A stretch of 64,000 bases of DNA from NCBI GenBank assembly GCA_965224525.1, contig OZ245050.1, forward strand, positions 2,728,001 to 2,792,000. The letters run 5' to 3'. The position numbers and the translations under genes are program-made. Numbering within the stretch: position 1 is the first letter of the stretch; each line of letters begins with the position of its first letter. This document shows positions 53,686 to 61,567 of this stretch, piece by piece. The notes beneath the pieces are model-generated. The model was given only the letters and a program-made list of their open reading frames with translations. It was not told the origin of the DNA and searched no databases. Origin of the DNA: Granulosicoccus sp036478565 (GTDB taxonomy: Bacteria; Pseudomonadota; Gammaproteobacteria; Granulosicoccales; Granulosicoccaceae).

Positions 53686-54835
53686 TACAAACAGTCACGT
53701 CTATCCAATCCGAGTGGGCTTTCGCTCGCTCAGCGGTCAAACCAGACAACTTCTGAACTTCTACTTTGACAGCTCAGGCGCTGACTGGTTTCAGTCTGCT
53801 TCCGATTCCAAAACATCGGACTGTTTGTTAGTTGATGTGGACTACCCGGGTTCGCGAGAAATACTGGAAGAAGATCCTGATGGGGAGCATTCTCCTATTC
53901 TTGTTTTATCCTTCAAACCGCTATCCCGAGACAATACTGTCAACTTAATTAAACCATTGACACTGCACAAACTGGAACTGGCAGCCAGAGAAATGGCTGT
54001 TCTGGTTGCGCAAGGAAAGGAACCTACTTCAGTTCAGGATGCGCCCCAATTGCAAAGTGTCCTCCACGCGCATGTTTCGACCCTCTCTCAACCGGAACAA
54101 CGCAATACGCCCTCGGCAATTGATAGAGTTATTAGCCGGGCAATGGGGCTGGATCAAACTACCACAAATCCGGAACAGACTGATCCGGTTGCACTTTCGA
54201 CTGTCAACCCGGTCGAGCAACTGGCAACATTCATCGAGGGTGATTTCCTATCCGGATACTTGCGTCGTGCACTGGACCATGCAACGGCTGAAGCGATGGC
54301 CTTTTCGATTACAACGCCTGATATAAAACTATGCGTACTACCTGATGAGGCACGTGTTTATACTGATATATCCTTAAAAAATACAGAAACTACAAGAACA
54401 ATTTACGCCGATCTCAATCAGGAGCAGGTGTCTGTCAAGTTTTTTTATGAACAGACCAAATCGCGAGTTGCTGAAGAAATAAATTCCAGAAAAGGCTTCT
54501 CTTATGCTCTGGAGGCCTTTATCTGGCGTAGCGCTTTATACTCTGCCAATGGCAGAATTCCTGATAGTTACGACCTTACCCGGGCCGCCCGTCTCAAGTA
54601 TTGGCCAAATTTTACTCGCCTGGAAAAATCACCGCATTGCCTTGAAATTGCGGCGCTCTGGAGTCAACACTATCTAAGTATTCAGGATACCATCGCACAA
54701 TCAGATATCCCTCTTCGACATGTCATTGCATTTTTCAATGGCTCATATGCACTGGATCTGTTCGAGTACAAATCAGACCAGGAAGACGAGCCGGCTGACC
54801 CGGTTAGTACCAACTCGTGGTATCAAACCAGATGA
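53678..54835 (+). CDS. Pseudo-receiver protein of unknown function, sensory operon
   Basis: 385 residues. The N-terminal ~110 residues look like a divergent response-regulator receiver: IRVGFRSLSGQTRQLLNFYF, CLLVDVDYPGSREILEEDP, SPILVLSFKPLS and LIKPLTLHKLELAAREM, with the order D...S...KP kept but the acidic pocket not. A linker leads to a C-terminal domain (about 185-370) containing KGFSYALEAFIWRSALYSAN and LKYWPNFTRLEKSPHCLEIA, followed by PLRHVIAFFNGSYALDLFEY, a WPN-type block I have no name for. Start and stop both overlap neighbours. Confidence 0.65.
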   Translation: MIDTNSHVYPIRVGFRSLSGQTRQLLNFYFDSSGADWFQSASDSKTSDCLLVDVDYPGSREILEEDPDGEHSPILVLSFKPLSRDNTVNLIKPLTLHKLELAAREMAVLVAQGKEPTSVQDAPQLQSVLHAHVSTLSQPEQRNTPSAIDRVISRAMGLDQTTTNPEQTDPVALSTVNPVEQLATFIEGDFLSGYLRRALDHATAEAMAFSITTPDIKLCVLPDEARVYTDISLKNTETTRTIYADLNQEQVSVKFFYEQTKSRVAEEINSRKGFSYALEAFIWRSALYSANGRIPDSYDLTRAARLKYWPNFTRLEKSPHCLEIAALWSQHYLSIQDTIAQSDIPLRHVIAFFNGSYALDLFEYKSDQEDEPADPVSTNSWYQTR

Positions 54836-55371
54836 ACACACAGATAGAAAACACCCCCGATGTGTTTAACATTTTCATCTCAGGGTCGAACAATACGGAA
54901 ATATCAACAATCATAGAAACCGTATGCAACACCTCCACCCCGATTAATGCAGAAGAGCCGTTTGACGACAGCGACCCAACGGAACAAGACACCGCACCTT
55001 CTCTACTAACACTGGACGAGAATATCTCGTTCAATATTTACACGACGTCAGAGCAGGAACTATCGGAGGGAAGCGATGAAGCAAATACCGGCATTTATGA
55101 CGGACTGATAATTCTGTTGAACGGTGCAAATGACAGCGCGCTCGACGTCCTGGAAAATCATGTTACTGAACATCAAGAACTTATTGATTCCAGACCGTTC
55201 ATCATTGGCGTTACACAACTACCCACCGCAATTGTCGGAGGCATCAACCATTTTCGACAAATGCTGGAGCAATTAAAAATACGAGCTCCATTGTACGAAA
55301 TTGACGTCACTTCCGAGCGAGACATACTGCTGTTGTTTCGCACGTTTCTTGCATGTGAAACGCTACCATGA
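54832..55371 (+). CDS. COG2229-like pseudo-GTPase, sensory operon
   Basis: 179 residues from ATG 54832 (overlaps the previous stop, ATGA). The fold order of a small GTPase is visible: strand 1 VFNIFISGSNNTEISTIIET, a DGLIILLNGANDSALDVL strand, SRPFIIGVTQLPTA where NKxD would be, and LYEIDVTSERDILLLFRTFL at the end, as in COG2229 GTPases. The P-loop lysine is absent (NTEIS in place of GK[ST]) and NKxD is TQLP, so it probably does not bind GTP normally. It is rich in Asp/Glu/Ser between residues 35 and 80. It lies two genes before the Roadblock gene. Assignment rests on pattern only. Confidence 0.6.
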   Translation: MNTQIENTPDVFNIFISGSNNTEISTIIETVCNTSTPINAEEPFDDSDPTEQDTAPSLLTLDENISFNIYTTSEQELSEGSDEANTGIYDGLIILLNGANDSALDVLENHVTEHQELIDSRPFIIGVTQLPTAIVGGINHFRQMLEQLKIRAPLYEIDVTSERDILLLFRTFLACETLP

Positions 55372-56012
55372 GCCAATCAATCCTACTCTCGGGAAACGGT
55401 GGCTACGTGCAGTTAACCGCCATCGGAGCGTACTACGCTGTCCAGTCGAACGAGACTGAGCTGTACCGGGGAACTTTATTGCGAATAATGCAAGCTGACA
55501 AGTCATTTATTATTTCAGATGATACCCTCAGACAGTACACTGGTCTGGAATCAAGTGAAGCCCTCGCTCATTTCTACAAACTTGAAAAAACTGGTTTTAT
55601 CACTGCCAATGCTACGCAGGAGAGAATTACAGACAGGACACTGGACGAACTGCTTGGCGAAGCATTGCGCAACCTGTCCGATCTTGGCCAGGTGATTCTG
55701 GCGGATTCCGGCCGAGGGTTTTATCTAGGCTATTCCGGTTTTTCTGCATCCGAAGCCGAAGAGCTTGCTGTATTAAGTTCAAGCATCAGAACAATATATG
55801 TAAAAAACGAGACCTTGTTACGCGATAAATTGTCCATGAAAGAAAGTGCGTTTGGAATCATCAACCCTGCTGGCCACAGTGAACTTGGCTTCTGGCCACT
55901 ATTTATTGGCTCCAACGTCTTCACGTTGATAATTTCCGGGCTTCCCCAATTCAATCGCCCGGATTTCGCACGACTCGTCTGGTTGCTGGTCCAACGTTAC
56001 GGGAAACTATAA
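55368..56012 (+). CDS. Winged-helix plus Roadblock-like protein, sensory operon
   Basis: 214 residues; the start overlaps the pseudo-GTPase stop (ATGA). The region about 30-85 (YRGTLLRIMQADKSFIISDD, TLRQYTGLESSEALAHFYKL, EKTGFIT) looks like a winged helix. The region about 100-210 (LGQVILADSGRGFYLGYSGF, SASEAEELAVLSSSIRTIYV, FWPLFIGSNVFTLIISGLPQ) resembles a Roadblock/LC7 fold. In actinobacterial conservons a small DUF742 winged-helix protein accompanies a Roadblock protein and a COG2229 GTPase, the same set as here. The domain calls are by pattern and not certain. Confidence 0.6.
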   Translation: MSQSILLSGNGGYVQLTAIGAYYAVQSNETELYRGTLLRIMQADKSFIISDDTLRQYTGLESSEALAHFYKLEKTGFITANATQERITDRTLDELLGEALRNLSDLGQVILADSGRGFYLGYSGFSASEAEELAVLSSSIRTIYVKNETLLRDKLSMKESAFGIINPAGHSELGFWPLFIGSNVFTLIISGLPQFNRPDFARLVWLLVQRYGKL

Positions 56013-56070
56013 ATTTATATTGCCTGAACAGGATGATGGCCATACTTGAGAACCTGAGGAACTACCACAA

Positions 56071-56433
56071 ATGAGATCCGAACTACTGAATTCTGTTCTG
56101 AGCGATCTGAATGGATCAACAACCGATATAGAGGCTTCGGCCGTACTATCGACCGACGGCCTGGTCATGGCCTCCATGCTCCCAAGCGGAATGGATGAAG
56201 ACAGGGTTGGCGCTATGAGTGCGGCCATGTTATCGCTAGGCGATCGCATTTCATCAGAGCTGCAACGTGGAACCCTAGACCAGGTATTAATTAAGGGCGA
56301 CGATGGCTACGTCCTTATGACCCACGCAGGTAACGAGGCAGTTGTCACTGTACTGGCGAGATCTGAAACACGACTTGGGCTGATTTTTCTCGACATACGA
56401 AGGGCGGCCGAAAGTATCGCAAAAATTCTGTAA
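56071..56433 (+). CDS. Roadblock/LC7 domain protein (MglB/CvnB-like)
   Basis: 120 residues, a single Roadblock/LC7 domain: LNSVLSDLNGSTTDIEASAV, LSTDGLVMASMLPSGMDEDR, VGAMSAAMLSLGDRISSEL, LDQVLIKGDDGYVLMTHAGN and EAVVTVLARSETRLGLIFLD. Such proteins dimerise and regulate small GTPases (MglB acts on MglA; CvnB occurs with CvnD). Its likely partner is the pseudo-GTPase two genes upstream. It is 58 bases from the previous gene. Confidence 0.88.
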   Translation: MRSELLNSVLSDLNGSTTDIEASAVLSTDGLVMASMLPSGMDEDRVGAMSAAMLSLGDRISSELQRGTLDQVLIKGDDGYVLMTHAGNEAVVTVLARSETRLGLIFLDIRRAAESIAKIL

Positions 56434-56455
56434 CACTACTCGAGGTGCCTTAGCC

Positions 56456-56926
56456 ATGCTCGATATGTCTGAAGAACAGGTTTCTGAACCCTGCCTGAAA
56501 ACTGAACTCTTACTGCATGACGGCAGCCGTAGAAATGTACGTAGTGTTGATGAAGAAGTACCTTTTCCGGATGGGTGTCTTATATTTTCCCGGACAGATC
56601 TGAACGGTGTTATTACTGATTGTAATCAATCGTTTGTCAGCATGTCAGGTTATGACGAAAAGGAGCTGATTGGGCAGCCTCACTGCGTACTACGACACCC
56701 CGATATGCCAGCTGCTGCGTTCCAGGACCTTTGGGATACGATCAGTCGTGGAGACAAATGGAACGGATATGTGAAAAACCTGCGCAAAGACGGCCGCCAC
56801 TACTGGGTGTACGCGACCGTTATCCCCAACAAACGTAACGGAAAAATGGTGTCTTTCACCTCGGTTCGACGAAAGCCTTCGCGCAAGAAAATTGACGAGG
56901 CAATAAAACTTTACGAGGAACTATAA
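56456..56926 (+). CDS. Single-domain Aer-type PAS sensor
   Basis: 156 residues. After about 30 variable residues comes a PAS domain of the Aer (aerotaxis) type: GVITDCNQSFVSMSGYDEKE, LIGQPHCVLRHPDMPAAAFQ, DLWDTISRGDKWNGYVKNLR, KDGRHYWVYATVIPNK and FTSVRRKPSRKKIDEAIKLY. Aer PAS domains bind FAD and report redox state. No output domain is attached, so the signal must pass by protein contact, presumably to other operon products. Confidence 0.88.
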   Translation: MLDMSEEQVSEPCLKTELLLHDGSRRNVRSVDEEVPFPDGCLIFSRTDLNGVITDCNQSFVSMSGYDEKELIGQPHCVLRHPDMPAAAFQDLWDTISRGDKWNGYVKNLRKDGRHYWVYATVIPNKRNGKMVSFTSVRRKPSRKKIDEAIKLYEEL

Positions 56927-56937
56927 AATCGGCCGAT

Positions 56938-57690
56938 ATGAACACACGCTACACTATGTCTGTCAGCCCTGATTTCCCTCCCAAAGATATCCCCGGGTGG
57001 TATATTTTCAATACATGGCTACAAAAACTACTTGGTGTTGCCATTCATCTCGAGCTGTATGACAGCTTTCATGCACAAAGAACGGCAATAAGAAACGGCG
57101 AAATCGATCTTATCTACGCTAACCCCTACGATGCGACCGTGCTAGTCAGGGAGCAAGGATTCCAGGCAGTGGTCGCGCCGGTAGGCGTATCCGATGAAAC
57201 GCTTATCGCAGTAAACGAAAACTCGCGTTGCCGAACTGTGGAAGATTTGCACGGCAAGCTGCGTATTGCCTGTACCGATGATCCGGAAGTCAACCTGATT
57301 GGAAACATTCTTCTGGAACCTGCAGATCTTGACAACCAACAAATCAGTAAGACAATGGTTGACAGCTATGTGCTGGTCGCCAAGTCGCTCATACAGGGAA
57401 ATTCCGACGTGGGTTTTTTCCTGAAAGCTGCCTACGATTCCTTTTCTTCAATCATCCATGACCAGCTCAGAGTTTTGATCAGCAGCGATATTCAGATAAT
57501 AAAACACGCCCTGCTGGTCGGACCGCCGTTGGCCGGGAAACACAGCTTGATAGCTGAGGGCATGCTTGCCATGCCGGACAACGAAAAGGGCAAAAGTACA
57601 CTTCAGGGAATGGGCATTCAGGCGTGGGAGGCTGTTTCCGAGGAAGATACTGAATTCATGATTGATCTTCTGGACACTCTGCAAACATAG
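56938..57690 (+). CDS. Cytosolic PhnD-like ligand-binding protein, operon copy
   Basis: 250 residues, no signal peptide; begins MNTRYTMSVSPDFPPKDIPG. PhnD-like features: IRNGEIDLIYANPYDATVLV, VVAPVGVSDETLIAVNENSR, VEDLHGKLRIACTDDPEVNL and SLIQGNSDVGFFLKAAYDSF. It is paralogous to the protein encoded at 51869-52636. It is the last gene of the operon, 11 bases after the PAS gene. A cytosolic role in sensing a small oxyanion or amino-acid-like ligand is inferred. Confidence 0.75.
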   Translation: MNTRYTMSVSPDFPPKDIPGWYIFNTWLQKLLGVAIHLELYDSFHAQRTAIRNGEIDLIYANPYDATVLVREQGFQAVVAPVGVSDETLIAVNENSRCRTVEDLHGKLRIACTDDPEVNLIGNILLEPADLDNQQISKTMVDSYVLVAKSLIQGNSDVGFFLKAAYDSFSSIIHDQLRVLISSDIQIIKHALLVGPPLAGKHSLIAEGMLAMPDNEKGKSTLQGMGIQAWEAVSEEDTEFMIDLLDTLQT

Positions 57691-57727
57691 TGCTGACAGT
57701 CAGACATCTTTAACCTTTACCGATAGC

Positions 57728-57771
57728 GGGTTTAGCGTGGCTTTGGCATTCACGCCTATATGCTAAAACCC
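57728..57771. repeat. Imperfect inverted repeat between sensory operon and hipBA
   Basis: GGGTTTAGC (57728-57736) faces GCTAAAACCC (57762-57771), one base longer. A nested pair GCGTG (57735-57739) and CACGC (57751-57755) lies inside. There is no T-run on either side, so terminator function is uncertain; it marks the boundary between two unrelated gene sets. Confidence 0.4.
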
Positions 57772-57895
57772 AGCGATGACAGGGCTGCTGTTTTCGCCTG
57801 CGCCCAAGACGTGGCACAACAAGCCAAATGAAAAGAAACTTATTAATTGCTTTTCGTTACAAATTTGCTCTAAACACTTAAAAGCTATTCATTTG

Positions 57896-57928
57896 TTGCT
57901 TTTTAGAAAAATGAAACTAATATGTTTC
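57896..57928 (+). promoter_or_regulatory. hipBA promoter and operator
   Basis: TTGCTT (57896-57901), 16 bases, TAATAT (57918-57923) is a plausible sigma-70 promoter. GAAAC (57913-57917) and GTTTC (57924-57928) form an inverted repeat around the -10 box, positioned for autorepression by HipB. The predicted transcript start near 57930 supports ATG 57964 as the hipB start. Confidence 0.5.
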
Positions 57929-57963
57929 TTATAGGTGTAAAAGCAACGGATGAATTTCTCACC

Positions 57964-58293
57964 ATGAAACCACTACTAGAACAACTTAAAAAGCGCAGAT
58001 TAGCCCTCAATTTAAAGCAAAAAGATATGATGCTTCGTATTGGCGTATCACGCCAGCAGTACCAGCATTTAGAGTCTAAGGGTAACCCCAGACTAAACAC
58101 GCTTGAACTCATTGCCAAGGGATTGACAAGTGAGTTGATGCTGATTCCTACAGAAAAGCTACACCTTGTAAATGAGATTTTGGAGAATGATACGCTGCCG
58201 GCTTCAATATTAAAAAATCAATCCTCCAGGCAAAGTGAGGAAAGCTCCCTTTCAAATGATCCATGGAAGAATATTCTGGGAGATGAAGAATGA
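57964..58293 (+). CDS. hipB: HipB-like antitoxin, XRE-family
   Basis: 109 residues from ATG 57964. The helix-turn-helix is LKKRRLALNLKQKDMMLRIG followed by VSRQQYQHLESKGNPRLNTL. The C-terminal tail is polar and probably contacts HipA. An earlier ATG at 57922 lies inside the putative operator and -10 box, so it is less likely. The stop overlaps the hipA start by 4 bases (ATGA). HipB neutralises HipA and represses the operon. Confidence 0.88.
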   Translation: MKPLLEQLKKRRLALNLKQKDMMLRIGVSRQQYQHLESKGNPRLNTLELIAKGLTSELMLIPTEKLHLVNEILENDTLPASILKNQSSRQSEESSLSNDPWKNILGDEE

Positions 58294-59576
58294 GTCCCCC
58301 GAACCGAGCAGACAATCAAATTGATGAAGTTAGCGTCCTTAAGCTTACCTTACATGGCAGCCTCATAGGCTACTTGGCAGGCTTTCAAAATGGCCGTAAT
58401 GTTTTGAGCTTTACCGATGGATTTAAGGCGGATTCCTCTCGGCCAACATTCAGCCTAATTACGCATCCGAACTTTCCTAATTCAGAAAAACTCATGTCAC
58501 AGCCATGGGCAAAAAATCAAAGACTGCATCCTGTTTTATCCAACCTACTCCCAGAGGGTGCATTACGAGATCTAATTTCCCAAGGCTTGAAAACTCACAT
58601 CGACAATGAGTATCAGATTTTCTCTTATCTCGGCCAAGACTTGCCCGGAGCCTTGGTCGCCACGCCAATGGAACCCGAAGAGGTTCCCGAAAGCGTTCTG
58701 ACTACCCATGGCAATGCCAAAGCGGTAAAGCACAAAGTGAGCGACCGGGAGAACAAATTCTCATTAGCGGGCGTCCAAATGAAATTTTCCATGAAGGAAA
58801 AAAACGGACGCTATAACCTGACTAAAAATGGTGAACTTGGTGACTGGATTATCAAAACGCCATCAACCAATTATAAATACGTACCACTAAACGAATTTAC
58901 AGCAATGTCCCTTTCTGCTTTGGCGGGTGTCGATATTCCTGACATTAAGCTTATTGAACTGGGCAAGCTGGATAATCTGCCACAAATCAATTTACCCGAT
59001 GAAAATCTGGCATTTGCTATCAAGCGATTTGATCGAAAGGACAACACAAGAATTCATATGGAAGACTTTGCACAAGTTCTGGCTAAGTACCCACATGAAA
59101 AGTATAACTCTGCTAATTATGAGCAAGTCGGCAAAGTGGTCTACGATTACTCCGGCGATGGTTTAGCCGATGCACAACAATTCGCCAGAAGATTACTGGT
59201 GAATATATTATTGGCAAACGGTGATGCTCATTTAAAAAATTGGAGCCTGTTTTATCAAGACCAGATTACGCCTAGACTATCCCCTGCATATGATATCGTC
59301 ACCACCAACGTTTACATAGAAGGCGAAACACAATACGCCCTAAACCTTGGAAAAACGAAGCAATGGTTTTCAGTTACAGAAGAGCATTTTCAGGCTTGGG
59401 CTGAAAAGTCTGGTATTCCATGGCGAGCTATCAAACCGCATACTGATGACACAATGGAAAAAGCACGTAGCTTATGGCCTGAGGCATTAAATATTTTGCC
59501 AATGGATGAAGAGCAGAAAGAGAAGCTGAAAGAGCATTGGGGCAAGCTTCAAAGCGACTTTAAAATAGCACAATAA
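58290..59576 (+). CDS. hipA: HipA-family Ser/Thr kinase toxin
   Basis: 428 residues, full length for HipA (E. coli protein about 440). The N-terminal subdomain has LTLHGSLIGYLAGFQNGR. FSLAGVQMKFSM and GDWIIKTPS provide the ATP-binding part, NGDAHLKNWSLFY (about 310) the catalytic Asp, and SPAYDIVTT (about 330) the metal-binding Asp. HipA phosphorylates glutamyl-tRNA synthetase in E. coli and induces dormancy. All key motifs look intact, so it is probably active. Sequence is more AT-rich than the amidase gene downstream, which may mean acquisition. Confidence 0.92.
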   Translation: MSPPNRADNQIDEVSVLKLTLHGSLIGYLAGFQNGRNVLSFTDGFKADSSRPTFSLITHPNFPNSEKLMSQPWAKNQRLHPVLSNLLPEGALRDLISQGLKTHIDNEYQIFSYLGQDLPGALVATPMEPEEVPESVLTTHGNAKAVKHKVSDRENKFSLAGVQMKFSMKEKNGRYNLTKNGELGDWIIKTPSTNYKYVPLNEFTAMSLSALAGVDIPDIKLIELGKLDNLPQINLPDENLAFAIKRFDRKDNTRIHMEDFAQVLAKYPHEKYNSANYEQVGKVVYDYSGDGLADAQQFARRLLVNILLANGDAHLKNWSLFYQDQITPRLSPAYDIVTTNVYIEGETQYALNLGKTKQWFSVTEEHFQAWAEKSGIPWRAIKPHTDDTMEKARSLWPEALNILPMDEEQKEKLKEHWGKLQSDFKIAQ

Positions 59577-59844
59577 GCACATCCCCTCCATCAACAAAGG
59601 CATAGCCATACAAAAATTGGCTCTAATCCCTGGACGGTTGTTCCAGTGGAGCAACGCGCCGCATACTATGGCGGCTGTAGAAGAAGCCAGTGTAAATCAG
59701 AACAGTATTCCGCCTACTGGTTTTTTTGGCTGGGTTAGTTGATGCTGAATAGACAACAAACAAATGCCTATACAATAGGTTTTATCATTGAACGAATTAA
59801 GTATTACCAGCGAATGATAATAATCAAACCCTCCAGGATAGAAT
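59577..59844. other. Region between hipA and tRNA-fMet with a possible terminator
   Basis: No gene seen. CCAGT (59687-59691) and ACTGG (59716-59720) followed by seven T (59721-59727) may be a long-loop terminator for hipA. Another hairpin, GCCGC (59658-59662) with GCGGC (59671-59675), lies just before. Confidence 0.35.
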
Positions 59845-59921
<77 letters not shown>

Positions 59922-60022
59922 CCTGAGCCGACGAGTATACATTAATTCGACTGAGTCAAACGGATATGAGTGCGTCTTGTGTTGCAACGTGAACCTGGCA
60001 ACAAAATGGTAGCCTTCAGATC

Positions 60023-61306
60023 ATGACCTCTCTGCACACCCGCGCAACATCCCTAATCCAGAGAGTTGACGCTCTGGGGGACGAAGCATTGCGCATTTTT
60101 ACCCGATTTGAAGCGGATGAAATCCTGCGTGAGGCTCTCGCACTCGATGCCCGATACGAAGAGCGCTCTGCCCTGCCGCTTTTCGGTCTGTTTGTCTCGG
60201 TAAAAGATCTGTTCGACGAAACCGGTAAACGCACGACGGCTGGCTCACGCCTGTTCGCTGAGCGGCCTCCTGCCTGCGATGACGCTGACGTGATCTACCG
60301 CCTGAAACGCGCCGGAGCCTTGATCATTGGCCGCACATCAATGAGTGAGTTTGCTTATTCCGGTGTTGGGCTTAATCCTCACCACGGCACACCTGGCTGC
60401 ATATTTGACCGCTCACTGATCCCTGGCGGCTCATCATCCGGTGCCGCCCTTGGCATTGCACACGGATTATGCGATATCGGATTGGGTACTGATACCGGCG
60501 GCTCGGTACGTCTGCCAGCTGCCGTGAACGGGCTGTACGGCTTGAAACCATCGCAATCAGCCGTATCACTGTCAGGTGTTCATCCGTTGTCCGCAACCTA
60601 TGACAGCGTGGGCCCGCTGGCCCCCAGTCTGGCTTTGCTCAAACGTTGCTTTCAGGTGGTGCGCCAGACCGAAAACTCAGAGGTACGAACCACCAGTATT
60701 GATAAACCGCTTCGCCTCGCTATCCCCGAGCACCTGTTTACCAACGATCTGGACGAATCGATAGCAGCAGACTTCAGGGCAATCCAGCAACAGATCACCA
60801 CCGCAGGGCATCGGCTGGAAACTGTCGATATGTCATTCCTGGACGACAAACTGTTTGCAATCCGGGCCATCGTCTCCGCTGAGGCACACGCCCTGTACAA
60901 AGGTTCATTGTCATTGCTCGAAGACATTGGCGACCCCCATGTTCTGTCACGCATCCGCTTTGCGGAATCGTTAACTGAAAAAGACTTGCGGGACGCCTAT
61001 CTCGCTCGTGCAACCGCCGTTGAGAGTTTCAGTCGAGCGATGACGGGGTTTGATGCTTTGCTGGCCCCCACTATTGCCATGCAAACCCCAACTATCAGCG
61101 AGACAGAAGCACAGTTTGATCGGATAAACCCGACCATGCTGCGTAACACCGCGATGATCAATCTGGTTGATGGCTGCGCGCTGACTCTGCCGGTATCATC
61201 CGTCAGCGGATGCCCAACCCCGGCCGCCCTGATGATTTGCCAGGCAACTGCAAAGGATGACCAGATATTGGCTGTTGCCGACTTGCTTGACGAATTACTC
61301 AATTAG
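60023..61306 (+). CDS. Amidase signature family enzyme
   Basis: 427 residues. The Ser-cisSer-Lys triad is visible: Lys61 in LFVSVKDLFDE, Ser137 in PGGSSSGAALG and nucleophile Ser161 in GTDTGGSVRLPAA. The C-terminus has the usual TLPVSSVSGCPTPAALMICQ. It hydrolyses an amide; such sequences are commonly annotated as amidase or GatA-like, but the lack of gatC/gatB neighbours and its short length argue against the tRNA amidotransferase. Substrate unknown. Stand-alone gene. Confidence 0.9.
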   Translation: MTSLHTRATSLIQRVDALGDEALRIFTRFEADEILREALALDARYEERSALPLFGLFVSVKDLFDETGKRTTAGSRLFAERPPACDDADVIYRLKRAGALIIGRTSMSEFAYSGVGLNPHHGTPGCIFDRSLIPGGSSSGAALGIAHGLCDIGLGTDTGGSVRLPAAVNGLYGLKPSQSAVSLSGVHPLSATYDSVGPLAPSLALLKRCFQVVRQTENSEVRTTSIDKPLRLAIPEHLFTNDLDESIAADFRAIQQQITTAGHRLETVDMSFLDDKLFAIRAIVSAEAHALYKGSLSLLEDIGDPHVLSRIRFAESLTEKDLRDAYLARATAVESFSRAMTGFDALLAPTIAMQTPTISETEAQFDRINPTMLRNTAMINLVDGCALTLPVSSVSGCPTPAALMICQATAKDDQILAVADLLDELLN

Positions 61307-61447
61307 CGTGGATAGAAAATTTGATACACGATGAAACATTCAGCACCCTTCATCACTGCTTCTCTACTTAGGTACGCAAGCAGTGCGCTGAAACGACGGT
61401 CAGCCTAAATAACACATCGGAGTTCAGAGGCACAGGCATAAAACAGG

Positions 61448-61464
61448 CCGCCAATGATTGGCGG
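61448..61464. repeat. GC-rich hairpin downstream of the amidase gene
   Basis: CCGCCAA-TGA-TTGGCGG is a perfect 7-bp inverted repeat with a 3-base loop, 142 bases after the amidase stop. On the minus strand it is followed by CCTGTTTTAT, weakly terminator-like. Function is open. Confidence 0.5.
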
Positions 61465-61567
61465 TAGTATTACGCAGACGCCGTTGCATGACAAATTATA
61501 TGATAACTAACAAGGCCTGTCGCGCGCAGAGATGATCTGTTATTTCAATAGAAGGGATGCCTGGACA

